Below are positions 1-10,199 of a stretch of 64,000 bases of DNA, in pieces. How positions within the stretch are numbered: the stretch's first letter is position 1; each line of letters starts with the position of its first letter. Under the pieces are notes generated by a model that saw only the letters and a list, made by a program, of their open reading frames with translations, made no database searches and was not told the DNA's origin. The stretch is from assembly GCF_000026145.1 (NCBI RefSeq), contig NC_009445.1:2356001-2420000 (forward strand), in the 5' to 3' direction. The translations under genes and the position numbers were made by a program. The stretch comes from Bradyrhizobium sp. ORS 278 (GTDB taxonomy: Bacteria > Pseudomonadota > Alphaproteobacteria > Rhizobiales > Xanthobacteraceae).

Positions 1-1
1 C

Positions 2-3000
2 AGCCTCGATAACGGCAAGACCGCCCTTGCGGGTGACACGACGCCTCTCGCCGGCGCCCAGATCACGGTCGACGGCGGCAACGGAATTCCGGCCGGCACC
101 TACACGCTCTACCCCGCCCACTACGCAACGCTACCCGGCGCCTACCGAGTCGTCTCTTACGGCAGCAATCTCGGCCGCAACATTGCCAGCGGCACGGCGC
201 TGCCCGATGGTACCGTGCTGGTGACCGGTAACACCACGCAGTCCACCGCGCCGGGCAAGCTGTCCTCGGGACAAGATCTTTTCGCAGTCCAGACCAATAC
301 AGTCTGGCGAAAATACAGCGAATACCAGTTCTCCCGGGCCAACAGCTACTTCACGCAGCAGGCGACCAAGAACAACATCGCGGTGCCGCCGCCGCTGCCA
401 ATGGATGCCGGCCGTTTACAGGTCTGGGCACAGACGAACATCGACCTGTCGGGATTGGCGCTGGCGGCGCCCGGGCGAGATGACAACGGCAACGTCGGCC
501 GTGGGAGCGAACTCGATATCAGCACATCGCAGGCGATTGCGGTCGTTGGGCATGGACAGTACGCCGGGGGCGATGCGCCCGCCGGTTATCTGGCGCTCGA
601 TGCCAGCCAGCTCAACGCCTTCGGCTTCGAGAGTCTGCTGATCGGTGGCCAGCGCAGCTCGACCACGGGCGGCACACTGATCACGGCCACCGCATCCAAA
701 GTGCTCGTCGACACGCACGGCGACATGTTCAGCACTCCGGAGATCATCCTCGTCGCGACCCCGAGCGCCGGCGCTTACCAGTCATTGACCGTCACGCCCG
801 ACACCGGTGCGAACATCCAGGTCCGCGAGACCACGCTGTCGCAGGACATGACCAGCGGCGAGGTCACCGTCGGCGCTGGCAGCGTCATCCAGGCCACCGG
901 CATGGTCCATCCGGGGGCCGGCCGAAACTTCTATTTCGGCTCCCCCGCCGGCAACGTCACGGCCCAGGACGTAGCCGCGGCGCTGGGCGGCACGCTCGAT
1001 GCGAGCGGCACCGCCATTACCGGCGTCGATCTCGGGCAACTCGGCTATGTGGTCAAGAATGCGGCCGGCGACACCGTCGCGACCAATCCAAGCACGCTGT
1101 CGGCCTCGGCGCTGGCGACGCTCAACCAATACCGCGCACAGGCCGGCGCGCTGTTCGTCGCCAGCGGCGACAGCAGTCTGAGCATCAAGACGGGGCCGAG
1201 CGCCACACCGCTCAGCGTGCAATTTGTCACCAGCAAGGGCGGCAACGTCGTGGGCACGGTGAGTGGAGCTGCGACCGCGGTTGCGGATCTCGGACGGGTG
1301 ATCCTCGCGCCCGGTGCCAACATCACGGCCAAGGCGCTGACCATGCAGGGGTCGGCGTCGAAGCAGGCGATCGTGATCAACACCGCCGATCTGCATCTCG
1401 GGCAGCTCAACCTGGTCGGCCGCACCGTGGCGATCGGCTCACCGACGCCGGTCACCGACCGCAGCATCGCGCTCTACAACTATCAGTTTGCCGACGTCGG
1501 AGCGTTGGCGCTCAAATCGCTCTCGCGAGAGATCACGGTGTTCGGTGACTTCAACTCCGGTCAGTCGATCATCGATCTTTCGCTAGACGCCGGAGCGCTC
1601 GTGCGCGCCGACGGTACCGGAGACGCGACGATCTCCAGCCGCGGCACCTTGACCCTATCAAATTCCGGAGCTGCCAGCACGACGCCGGCTGCCGCGATAA
1701 ATGCGGGAACGCTGGGTCTCAATGCCAAGACACTGGTCCTCGCCGGCGGCGGAACTCAAAATCAGATCGGCTACTCCGCCGTGAACATCTCCACTCTCGA
1801 TCGCGTGATCATCACCGGTCCCGGAACGCTCGATCTCGGCGCGGCCAATCTCACTGTTGGAACGACCGGCATCCTGGTGAATGCGGCTACCGGCGCCAAC
1901 AGCAAGTCCTATGCGATCACTACGGCCGGCGCGGTCGACATCACCAACAGCTTCACGCGCGACGGCATTGCGGATCGGCCGGCCGACAGCGCCGAGACCG
2001 GCGGCAGCCTGGCGCTGACTGGATCGAGCATCACGGTCGGCAGCACCATCCAGGCGCAGGGCGGCAGCATAGCATTGACGGCCACGGCCGGCGATGTCGT
2101 GCTGAAGCCCCGGGCCTATCTGGCGGCAGGAGGCTATGGCAGCCAGATCCGCGACGTGACGACCTACATCGCCGGCGGCAAGGTGGCGCTCACCGCCAAC
2201 GCCGGCAACGTCGTCAGCGATACGCTCAGCGTGATCGATGTCGCCCAGCCCGCCGGCGGCCTGGGCTATGGCGGCGAGATCAAGGTCACCGCGCTGAACG
2301 GTCAGGCCGCGCTGAGCGGACTGCTGCGTGGCGAAGGCGGTCCGGGCCATGGCGGCTCATTCAAGCTCGATACCAAGGGTGCCGTCGATCTGACAGCTCT
2401 CGCCGATCAGTTGCTGACCGGCAGCGTGACCGGCGCGATCGACATCCATACGCGGACAGCGAACCTCGAGCTTGCCCAGTACCACACCCTGAAGGCCAAC
2501 AAGGTCGCGCTGACCGCCGATGATCCGACCTGGGACCCGAGCGCGGGCAGGCAGTTCGGTCAGATCATCGTCAGGGGCACGATCGACGCGCGCGGCTATG
2601 ACGGCGAGACGACCGATGGAATCGGGCAGGCGGGCGGGCAGGTCGGACTGTTCGCCGCCAATTCGGTACTGCTCGCCAGCACGGGCAAGATCGACGCCTC
2701 GACCAGTCACGCCGACGAACGCGGCGGCGACGTGGTCGTCGGCATCGCATGGGACGCCAAGTCGAAGATCTATCTGCAGACCTTCACCGAGGTCAACGTC
2801 TCCGGCGGTATCAAGGGCGGCCTCAGCGGCGGCACGGTCACCTTCCGCGCTCCGCGCGACGGCAATGGCGATATGAAGATCGCGCAACTCTACGCTGGCA
2901 GCGATATCGAAACACCGGCCATCGGCGGCACGATCGATGGCCGCAACAGCCTGATCATCAAGGGCGCGCGGGCGACGAGCTTCGATGCCTATGTTGCGAT

Positions 3001-6000
3001 CGATACCGGCTCGAGCAATCAGGGCCTCAATGGCGCAAGCATGGGATGGGACGGAATTATGGATCCCGCCGGCTGGTTCGACCCGACCGGCAAGCCCGCT
3101 GTCAGTGGTAGATGGATCAACGTGACGGGATGGGATGCCTCCGCCGCGACCTATACGATTCGTACTGGATTCACATCACTACCAACCTCGGCGACGATCA
3201 TCGACTCGACGGGGCAGGGTACGGGAGCGACGCTGACGAATTTCATGATGGGCGTCTATAACTTCTTACCTGTCGCCACCTCCGGTTTTCCTCCCAATGC
3301 GAATTTGACCATGACATTCCAGCCGCCGGCGGGGGCAAATGGGGTGGCCGGGACCGCGACCGTGAGCACAGACGCAAGCGGCGTTCTCATACCGAGCTCG
3401 TTTAAGCTCATCTCTCCTGGCCAGGGCTACACGGCGCCTCCCGCTTACGCCATGGTCAACGGCGTGCAAGTCCTGCCAGGCAAGTTTTTTGGCAATGTGG
3501 TGTCGACCCTTCAGGTTGTTTCCGCGCAGATCTCTGGAACTGCCAAGGGCTACTCCATAACTTCCAATCTTACAGGAACGATTTCAGGCGGCGGAGGGAC
3601 GGCCACAGTCACCTTCAAGTTGAGAAATAACTTCTTCTCCGGACGCAGTTTGGCCGACGGCACTTTCGTTCCCGATACAGCCTACATTCCCGTCGTAGAG
3701 AGCGGCGTGTTTGGCTTCGATCCCACCAAGCAGAACACGGCCGGCGTGGCGTCCTTCAGCGGCGACGGTCCGCACCGTACCTTCTTCGAATCGACCCTGA
3801 CTCAGATCACTCAGGGGACCTGGACGTTCAACGGCAAAGACTACGGCTTCAGCGGCCTGTTCAATCGGCTTCAGCCGCTGGTCGGCCAGTTCGGCTCTGG
3901 CGTCGTGCACGTCCAGCCCGGCGTCGAACTCGTGAACTCAAGCGCCGCCATCAATGGTGGCGACATCACGGTCAAAACCAATCTCAATCTGGCTTCGGGT
4001 ACGGTGATTGATCCCGCCACCGGAAAGGCGCCGACGGTGTTCGATCCGAGTTCGAGCTACGTCAATTTCAACTACCGGCTCGCAACGCCCTCCTGGGGCA
4101 ACGTCGAGGCCGGTGATCTGACGATGCGCACGGCCGGCAATATCAACGTCGCGGCGTCGATCTCCGATGGCTTCTTCCAATTCGGAAACTATCTGGATCC
4201 GACTTACGTCGCGAACGTCAGGAGTTATCTGCCGGATGCGGCAGCTGACAGAAGTGGGAATGGACGAACGCTCGATAGGACAGCCGACTTTGGGTTCTTT
4301 ACCTACTACCTCAACACATATGATCCGAATAATCTGAAATCCGTTCTGAATGCACCTTATCAGAACGCGGGGAACGTCATCAGCCCGTCTTCGGCAGATC
4401 TTGCGGTGTCGGATGTTTTCCCGCGGGCGATGCGCGTCTGTCTGACGGGGTGTGGAACCGGAGCGCCCATCGTCACTACTGTGACGACGCCCGCATCCTG
4501 GTCTTACACGATGACCGCTGGCGCCGAGCTTGCGAGCGCCAGCCGCACCGCGCGAGTGCAGCTGTCCGACAGCACCACAAAGGGTGATGTCGTCGTCAGT
4601 GGTCACAGCACATATAGCCAACCACTGGTCAGAGACACCGACTCATATTTGGCCACGGCGCAAAGTTCCGTATCCGTTAACCTGACGACAATGTTGCGTA
4701 CCGGTACCGGCGCGATCACCGTGGCTGCGGCGCGAGACGTGATAATGGCCGACACCGTGGCGCCGGGCGTGATCTATACTGCCGGCGTCAATACAACCTT
4801 GCCGGACGCCGGCTACTCGATCCAGACGATCAACGGTGTCTCCCGGATCGTGGCCGTCAATGCCGACGGCTTCTACGAGCCGCGGGTGCTCGGCTATGGC
4901 AACTATGCCGCCTATAGAGGTATCACCGCCTATTTCGGTCCACCGACCGCGGCGGCATTCCCTGAGTCTGGCGGCGACGTCGCGATCGATGCGCAGCGCG
5001 ATATCAAGGGCAATGTGAGTACGGCAAACAAGGCGCCGCAATATTATTCGTCGTGGCTGCTGTCGGACAGTGAGCTGCCGCAGGCCACGACCGACGCGCT
5101 CGGGCAGGGCGTGTTCGTTCCGTCTGCGACCAAGATCGCCTCCCAGACGGCCTGGTGGATCCAGTATGGCAGCTTCCAGCAGGGCTTCCTCAGTGCTGGC
5201 GGCAATGTCACGGCCAAGGCCGGCCGCGACATGGTCGATGTCTCGATCTCCCTGCCGACCACTGGCAGGGTCAGCGGCGGCCTGTCTAGCGCCAGCACGC
5301 CGGTCACGCATCTCTACGGCAGCGGCAACATGGTGGTCCGCTCCGGCCGAGACATTCTCGGCGGCTCATTCTACGAAGGCTCAGGGCACGCCAGCATCTT
5401 GGCCGACGGCAATGTGGGCAAGAACGAGAACGGCGCGGTGTTGAGGTTCGCAGAGAGCGCGCTGCCTAGGGAGGACGTGCCCCTCCTGGCGGTCGATACC
5501 GGCCAGATCGCGATGGCAGCAGGTGGCTCGCTGTCCATGGCAGGCGTCATCAATCCGGCGAGCTTGCACGCTCAAAATCCCAGCCGCTTTAACCCGTTCG
5601 AGACCGGGGCGAACCTGAACTCTCCGCTGCGCATGGACACCTACGGTCAGGACAGCAAGGTGGCGCTGGTGGCCGAGAGAGGCGATCTGACGATCTCGAT
5701 CGCGCCGACAACGATCACGGACAAATCGAAAGCGAACTTCACAATCAACGATGCACCATCGTTGTATCCTGCCAGTTTTGAAGCCGCCGCGCTCAACGGC
5801 AATCTCGTGACGACCGGACTCGATCTACCTCGAGATCCGAAGACGAATGCAACTCTCGGGAGCGTCAATTCCCCGGGCATTGTGCTCAGCCCCTCTGAGC
5901 ACGGCACGTTCTCGCTGCTGGCGCGCGGCGGCATTGATCTGACCTTCGGCTACCGGACGGCAGATCTCGCCCCGACGGCCAATAATCCGCCATTCCTGCC

Positions 6001-7810
6001 GGTGTTCTCGGCCGGTTCAGCCTTACTCGAGACCGCGTTCGATCCGTTCCAGCCCAACAGCGGCTTCAACGGGTCGTCCAGCCGGGCGCTGCTGGCGCAT
6101 GCCGACGATGTCGAACTCGGTATCGATGCGACCGCTCGCATCTATGCCACGACCGGCGACATCAAGGCTGTGGGTGGCTTCAAGCTCGGTGTGGTGGGCA
6201 ACGGCGCTGTGAGAGACTATCAGCGCATTCAGATCAACCGTCCAGCCAGCATCTATGCCGGCCGCGACATCGTCGATCTCAACATCATCATCCAGAATAT
6301 CAAGCCGAGCGACGTCAGCGTCATTCAGGCCGGCCGCAACATCACCTATACCGGCACCAGCAATGCCGGCGCTCTGCAAATTGCAGGCCCCGGCTATCTG
6401 GTGGTTCAGGCGGGCGGCGACATCGGTCCATTCCTGCCGCTTGCCTATGACAACGCAGTCGCGGCGCCGGTTCAGGAAGGTATCGCATCGGTCGGAATCG
6501 CCAGTCCGCGTGTGGTCGGCGACATTTACTATTCCAAATATTCGGTCGGCATCTACAATCAGACCCTGTTCGGTCCGTTCGACCGTCCGCGCCGCAATAC
6601 ACAGCTCACGGAGGTCGCCGGCACCCGCGAGGGCGCCAGCATCAACGTTCTGTTCGGCACCAAATTCGGTGTCGACTATGACGCTGTTCTCAGGACCTAT
6701 GTCGACCCGGCCAACGCTGCCTCCGTCGACCATAACTACATGCCCGAGTTGCGCGCGTTCATGACCAAGGTCGGCGAGGGCGCGAACGGCGACGACATGT
6801 CGGTGCTTGCGGCACTCAAGACGCTGCCCGCCGACTTGCAGCACGTATTCGTCCAGCAGGTGTTCTTCGCAGAGTTGAAGGCGGTGGCACTTGCCAACCA
6901 GGACAGCAAGTCGCAGCAGAACCAGCGCGGCTACAAGATGGTCGAGACCATGTTCCCGGCTGCATTGGGCTACACCGAGAACGCCCTGACGGGAGCAAGC
7001 GGAGCCAGCACCCTGGTCAAGACCGGCGACCTGGACGTACTGCATTCCACCATTCAGACACGGTTCGGCGGCGACATCTCGATCTTCGGCCCTGGCGGCA
7101 CGATCACCGTCGGATCGCTCGCGCAGGAGACGAACCCGATACTGCGGCTTCGTGATCTCGGCATCATGACCCTCGGCGGCGGCGCCATCAACACCTTCAC
7201 CGATCAGAGCGTACTGGTGAATTCCAGTCGCGTGCTAACGACGCAGGGCGGTGACGTCTTCATGTGGAGCTCGAACGGCAATCTGGACGCCGGCCGTGGC
7301 TCCAAGACGATCGTGTCGGCGCCGGCAATCCAGCTCGTCTACGACCAGAACGCCTTCCCCAGCATCGATCCCGGCGGCTATGTCACCGGGTCGGGCATCG
7401 GCACGCTGCAAGCGTCCGAGTCCGCGGCGCCGTCCAGTCTTTACCTCTTGGCGCCGAGGGGCGTGATCGATTTCGGCACGGCCGGCGTTCGATCATCGGG
7501 CAATGCCGTCATCGTAGCCCCGGTGATCGCCAACGCCAGCAACTTTCAGGTCTCGGGTAGCACCACCGGTATCCCCACAGTGACCGTTCCCAACATTGCC
7601 GCACAGACCTCTGCGGGCAATACGGGTGCGGCAGCCGGCAAGAGCGCTGAGCCTGCGACAGCGACGGGCGCTCGCGAGCAGGCCTCGGTCTTCCTAGTGG
7701 AAGTGGTCGGTTACGGCGGCGGCGCACCAGAGGGAGCGACCCCGCCAGCCTCCTCGCCGCGCGAGAGCAAGAAGAATGAGCGCGACGACGGTAGCAAAAA
7801 AGAGCCCTGA
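2..7810 (+). CDS. Giant filamentous haemagglutinin-like exoprotein (TpsA type), 5' end outside the window
   Basis: The reading frame is open from base 2, so the gene starts before the window; about 2602 residues are visible. It is a secreted or surface-anchored beta-helix protein, probably an adhesin exported by a TpsB pore. The evidence is thousands of residues rich in Gly, Ala, Thr, Ser, Asn and Asp, with many short strand repeats such as AGRDI, AGRNI, GGDV and GGDI. The C-terminus (roughly visible residues 2440-2560) matches my knowledge of DUF3739, the domain typical of filamentous haemagglutinin outer-membrane proteins (LYLLAPRGVIDFG followed by a VSGSTTGIP motif). The tail is low-complexity and charged. 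The N-terminal secretion domain is not visible. Residues about 1040-1215 (bases 3120-3640) look less repetitive and less GC-rich than the flanks. A likely partner pore is encoded at 14462-16258. Confidence 0.9.
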   Translation, partial: SLDNGKTALAGDTTPLAGAQITVDGGNGIPAGTYTLYPAHYATLPGAYRVVSYGSNLGRNIASGTALPDGTVLVTGNTTQSTAPGKLSSGQDLFAVQTNTVWRKYSEYQFSRANSYFTQQATKNNIAVPPPLPMDAGRLQVWAQTNIDLSGLALAAPGRDDNGNVGRGSELDISTSQAIAVVGHGQYAGGDAPAGYLALDASQLNAFGFESLLIGGQRSSTTGGTLITATASKVLVDTHGDMFSTPEIILVATPSAGAYQSLTVTPDTGANIQVRETTLSQDMTSGEVTVGAGSVIQATGMVHPGAGRNFYFGSPAGNVTAQDVAAALGGTLDASGTAITGVDLGQLGYVVKNAAGDTVATNPSTLSASALATLNQYRAQAGALFVASGDSSLSIKTGPSATPLSVQFVTSKGGNVVGTVSGAATAVADLGRVILAPGANITAKALTMQGSASKQAIVINTADLHLGQLNLVGRTVAIGSPTPVTDRSIALYNYQFADVGALALKSLSREITVFGDFNSGQSIIDLSLDAGALVRADGTGDATISSRGTLTLSNSGAASTTPAAAINAGTLGLNAKTLVLAGGGTQNQIGYSAVNISTLDRVIITGPGTLDLGAANLTVGTTGILVNAATGANSKSYAITTAGAVDITNSFTRDGIADRPADSAETGGSLALTGSSITVGSTIQAQGGSIALTATAGDVVLKPRAYLAAGGYGSQIRDVTTYIAGGKVALTANAGNVVSDTLSVIDVAQPAGGLGYGGEIKVTALNGQAALSGLLRGEGGPGHGGSFKLDTKGAVDLTALADQLLTGSVTGAIDIHTRTANLELAQYHTLKANKVALTADDPTWDPSAGRQFGQIIVRGTIDARGYDGETTDGIGQAGGQVGLFAANSVLLASTGKIDASTSHADERGGDVVVGIAWDAKSKIYLQTFTEVNVSGGIKGGLSGGTVTFRAPRDGNGDMKIAQLYAGSDIETPAIGGTIDGRNSLIIKGARATSFDAYVAIDTGSSNQGLNGASMGWDGIMDPAGWFDPTGKPAVSGRWINVTGWDASAATYTIRTGFTSLPTSATIIDSTGQGTGATLTNFMMGVYNFLPVATSGFPPNANLTMTFQPPAGANGVAGTATVSTDASGVLIPSSFKLISPGQGYTAPPAYAMVNGVQVLPGKFFGNVVSTLQVVSAQISGTAKGYSITSNLTGTISGGGGTATVTFKLRNNFFSGRSLADGTFVPDTAYIPVVESGVFGFDPTKQNTAGVASFSGDGPHRTFFESTLTQITQGTWTFNGKDYGFSGLFNRLQPLVGQFGSGVVHVQPGVELVNSSAAINGGDITVKTNLNLASGTVIDPATGKAPTVFDPSSSYVNFNYRLATPSWGNVEAGDLTMRTAGNINVAASISDGFFQFGNYLDPTYVANVRSYLPDAAADRSGNGRTLDRTADFGFFTYYLNTYDPNNLKSVLNAPYQNAGNVISPSSADLAVSDVFPRAMRVCLTGCGTGAPIVTTVTTPASWSYTMTAGAELASASRTARVQLSDSTTKGDVVVSGHSTYSQPLVRDTDSYLATAQSSVSVNLTTMLRTGTGAITVAAARDVIMADTVAPGVIYTAGVNTTLPDAGYSIQTINGVSRIVAVNADGFYEPRVLGYGNYAAYRGITAYFGPPTAAAFPESGGDVAIDAQRDIKGNVSTANKAPQYYSSWLLSDSELPQATTDALGQGVFVPSATKIASQTAWWIQYGSFQQGFLSAGGNVTAKAGRDMVDVSISLPTTGRVSGGLSSASTPVTHLYGSGNMVVRSGRDILGGSFYEGSGHASILADGNVGKNENGAVLRFAESALPREDVPLLAVDTGQIAMAAGGSLSMAGVINPASLHAQNPSRFNPFETGANLNSPLRMDTYGQDSKVALVAERGDLTISIAPTTITDKSKANFTINDAPSLYPASFEAAALNGNLVTTGLDLPRDPKTNATLGSVNSPGIVLSPSEHGTFSLLARGGIDLTFGYRTADLAPTANNPPFLPVFSAGSALLETAFDPFQPNSGFNGSSSRALLAHADDVELGIDATARIYATTGDIKAVGGFKLGVVGNGAVRDYQRIQINRPASIYAGRDIVDLNIIIQNIKPSDVSVIQAGRNITYTGTSNAGALQIAGPGYLVVQAGGDIGPFLPLAYDNAVAAPVQEGIASVGIASPRVVGDIYYSKYSVGIYNQTLFGPFDRPRRNTQLTEVAGTREGASINVLFGTKFGVDYDAVLRTYVDPANAASVDHNYMPELRAFMTKVGEGANGDDMSVLAALKTLPADLQHVFVQQVFFAELKAVALANQDSKSQQNQRGYKMVETMFPAALGYTENALTGASGASTLVKTGDLDVLHSTIQTRFGGDISIFGPGGTITVGSLAQETNPILRLRDLGIMTLGGGAINTFTDQSVLVNSSRVLTTQGGDVFMWSSNGNLDAGRGSKTIVSAPAIQLVYDQNAFPSIDPGGYVTGSGIGTLQASESAAPSSLYLLAPRGVIDFGTAGVRSSGNAVIVAPVIANASNFQVSGSTTGIPTVTVPNIAAQTSAGNTGAAAGKSAEPATATGAREQASVFLVEVVGYGGGAPEGATPPASSPRESKKNERDDGSKKEP

Positions 7811-7861
7811 GACAGGTGCGACCGACCAGGCCGAGCGCGCATGGCGTGACCGTTTGCCGCG

Positions 7862-8167
7862 CTATCCGCTGATGCGGTTGATCCGGCCAATGGGATCGCG
7901 GCCGTCCAGAGCGCCATCGCTCCTTGCCATCCGGGCCTGCACGATACGCAGATCATGGGCGCATGCAGCAAGTTCGTCGTCGAGACGACGCTCAAAGATG
8001 GCATCGAGGAAAACGTCAGTCAGTGCCTTGGTAAGCTTGACACGTGTCATGCCATCACGGCTCTGGCGGCGGTCGAGGTGCATGGCTAGCGCGGTGCTGC
8101 GCGCAGCCTCCGGTCTGCAATCAACGAGTGCAGCGAATTCGTCGTATGTGAGCCAGATCTGCGGCAC
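7862..8167 (-). CDS. Small conserved hypothetical protein
   Basis: This 101-residue reading frame begins with GTG (MPQIWLTYDEF) and lies convergent to the haemagglutinin gene, ending 51 bases after it. The N-terminal half, with TYDEFAALVDC and a predicted helix-turn-helix-like run of short helices, looks like small uncharacterised rhizobial proteins. The middle contains an Arg/Asp-rich amphipathic helix (FLDAIFERRLDDELAA). There is no signal peptide or membrane segment. The composition looks like real protein rather than an Arg/Pro-rich antisense shadow. I do not recognise a function, and the role of its location beside an exoprotein gene is unknown. Confidence 0.5.
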   Translation of the reverse strand: MPQIWLTYDEFAALVDCRPEAARSTALAMHLDRRQSRDGMTRVKLTKALTDVFLDAIFERRLDDELAACAHDLRIVQARMARSDGALDGRDPIGRINRISG

Positions 8168-8340
8168 GCGGCGGTAGCTCCGAACTGATTTATCGTATTC
8201 TCCGCCGTAAACGTAACTTCCGATTTAATGGTGGTCACAGCAACGATAAGAAACTTAGCTAAACGTTCCGTAATGTAACGATGGTTTTGGGCGGGGCGCA
8301 AAACCTGGCTGAAGCCTGCAATCGGCCGGGGGGCTGAGCG

Positions 8341-8601
8341 ATGTGCGCGTCGAGCTATAGTGACCTGCAGAAGCGGGGGCGGACGTCGAAGCCGACCGCC
8401 AAATTGTATGACTTTCTGACGAGACAGGCTGCCAATAATCGTCTGCTGCGCATTCGCCAATTGAAGCGTGAGAACGCTCTCCTCAGCCGCGAATTGCTGA
8501 CCATCAGGGCCGAAATCGAACGTTTGCAGGACGCCTGCAGGAACGGACGGGCCGCCGGCATCTGTTCGGATTCAGATCGCTCGTTGCGCCGGGCTCGCTG
8601 A
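8341..8601 (+). CDS. Possible small coiled-coil protein
   Basis: An 86-residue frame starts at ATG (MCASSYSDLQKRG). From about residue 30 to 65 it has a regular heptad-like pattern of Leu/Ile with charged residues (LLRIRQLKREN, then LLTIRAEIERL), which predicts one coiled-coil or leucine-zipper helix. The ends are basic. No signal peptide, enzyme motif or membrane segment is visible. It lies alone in the 1.1 kb gap between the haemagglutinin gene and the polysaccharide export gene. Its existence rests only on composition and the heptad pattern; it could be a chance frame. Confidence 0.35.
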   Translation: MCASSYSDLQKRGRTSKPTAKLYDFLTRQAANNRLLRIRQLKRENALLSRELLTIRAEIERLQDACRNGRAAGICSDSDRSLRRAR

Positions 8602-8961
8602 CTGACGGATAAGTTGGGAAAGCGCCGGAGCGTCGTAGAATTTGCCCTGAGGTGTCGGTCATGGCGCAAGCGGGACGACGATGATGCTATCGAACGAGCG
8701 CGTTCGGTCGATCTGGTGCAGCTGCTGCGAATTTGTCGCCCGTTCGTCACAGATGGCGTAGCCATGTCAGCTTTCGTTGCGTCAGAGCTGCAGCCACGCA
8801 TCTCGGATTACGCCGCCGGTCTCGTCCATCTTTGATTTCGGAAGTTGCTCAGTCCAGCCGTCTATGAATCGAGATGACTGCTGGTTCGATCTGTAGATCG
8901 GGACTGAGACGTGCGACATGAGTATCCGGAATTTCGTGAGCGTCGTCGTGGGCTTCGCGCG

Positions 8962-10146
8962 ATGCGCTTGAGATCAGTTTCCGCGCTAGCCGCGTCGCTT
9001 CTCGCGTCCGTGATGCTCGCTGGATGCGGTTTCATCCCGATGGCAGGGCCCGCCAGCACGGACATTCAATCCGAGAACAGCACAGCTCTGCCGTTCGCCG
9101 TGGTCAGGCTCGACAGCCGAGTTCTGCAGATCCTCGAAAAGTCGGAGCCGAGGCACCTGCCGATGGCATTCGCCGATAGCCGGCCGCCGTCGAGCATCCG
9201 CTTCGGAATCGGCGATATCGTGAGCGTCACGATCTTCGAGGCCACCGCCGGTGGCTTATATATTCCGCTCGAGGCGGGCGTACGTCCGGGGAATTTCGTC
9301 ACGATCCCTGATCAAGCCGTCGATAACGACGGCAACATCAGTGTTCCCTATGCCGGGGTGATCCGTGCCGCGGGGCGTACCAACGTCCAGATCCAGGAAG
9401 ACATCCTCAGCCGCATCAAGCGGCGGGCGATCGATCCTCAAGTCGTGGTCACTTCCAGCCAGCAGAGATCGTCGCTGGTCAGCGTCTTCGGCGAGGTCAG
9501 AACGCCCGTGCGCTTCCCGATGCCGGCGGCCGGCGCCCAGGATCGACTGACTGACGCGATCACACGCGCCGGCGGCATCAGCGGTCCGGGCTGGGAGACC
9601 TGGGTTGTGCTCGAGCGCGGCGGCAAGCGCGCGACCGTGCCGTTCGGTAACCTCGTCTATTATCCTTCCAACAACATCTTTGTTCAGCCTGGCGATCGGA
9701 TCTATCTGTATCGCGAGCCGATCAAGTTTCTCGCCTTCGGGGCGACCGGCGCGCAGGGAGAGTTTCCGTTCGACGCCTGGCGGATCAATCTGGCCCAAGC
9801 CGTCGGCAAGGCAGGCGGGCTGCTCGACGTGCAGGCCGATCCCGGGTCCATCTTCCTGTACAGGCGGGAGACACGCGAGGTGGCGGAACGGCTCGGTGTG
9901 AACTGCAGCAACGTCGACGGCGACCAGGTGCCGATCGTGATCAGGGTGAGCTTCCAGGATCCATCAGGCTACTTCCTGGCGACCAAGTTGCAGATGCGTC
10001 CGTTCGATCTGCTCTACGTCGCCAACGCGCCTCAGGTCGACGTGACCAAGGTGCTCAGCTTCATCAATTCGGTGGCGGTCACGGCAGAGAACGGCATAAC
10101 CGTTGCCAACGACTTCTACGTCGCTCGCGCCAACAGCCGGCTCTGA
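8962..10146 (+). CDS. Polysaccharide export lipoprotein, Wza/BexD-like
   Basis: This is probably the outer-membrane lipoprotein that forms the exit channel for exopolysaccharide or capsule (OPX family). I chose ATG 8962 over the upstream GTG at 8911 because it places a signal peptide directly at the N-terminus (MRLRSVSALAA) ending in the lipobox LAGC around residue 20. A Poly_export domain follows at about residues 75-165 (FGIGDIVSVTIFE, then NISVPYAGVIRAAG). One or two SLBB repeats follow to about residue 315 (SVFGEVRTP, then AITRAGGI). The length of 394 residues is normal for the family. The gene is followed 54 bases later by a glycosyltransferase, which fits a polysaccharide locus together with the genes at 23-31 kb. 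Confidence 0.88.
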   Translation: MRLRSVSALAASLLASVMLAGCGFIPMAGPASTDIQSENSTALPFAVVRLDSRVLQILEKSEPRHLPMAFADSRPPSSIRFGIGDIVSVTIFEATAGGLYIPLEAGVRPGNFVTIPDQAVDNDGNISVPYAGVIRAAGRTNVQIQEDILSRIKRRAIDPQVVVTSSQQRSSLVSVFGEVRTPVRFPMPAAGAQDRLTDAITRAGGISGPGWETWVVLERGGKRATVPFGNLVYYPSNNIFVQPGDRIYLYREPIKFLAFGATGAQGEFPFDAWRINLAQAVGKAGGLLDVQADPGSIFLYRRETREVAERLGVNCSNVDGDQVPIVIRVSFQDPSGYFLATKLQMRPFDLLYVANAPQVDVTKVLSFINSVAVTAENGITVANDFYVARANSRL

Positions 10147-10199
10147 CCGATGATTGAGATGGTCTCGCTGGAATTCACGATCGTAACGGATCAACGTCG

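Noticed and set aside
8614..8835. 73-codon plus-strand frame before the export lipoprotein
   Set aside because: Composition is shadow-like, there is no ribosome site, and the opposite strand carries an equally long frame.
8911..8961. Upstream GTG start for the polysaccharide export lipoprotein
   Set aside because: It adds 17 charged residues before the signal peptide; ATG 8962 gives a normal lipoprotein leader.
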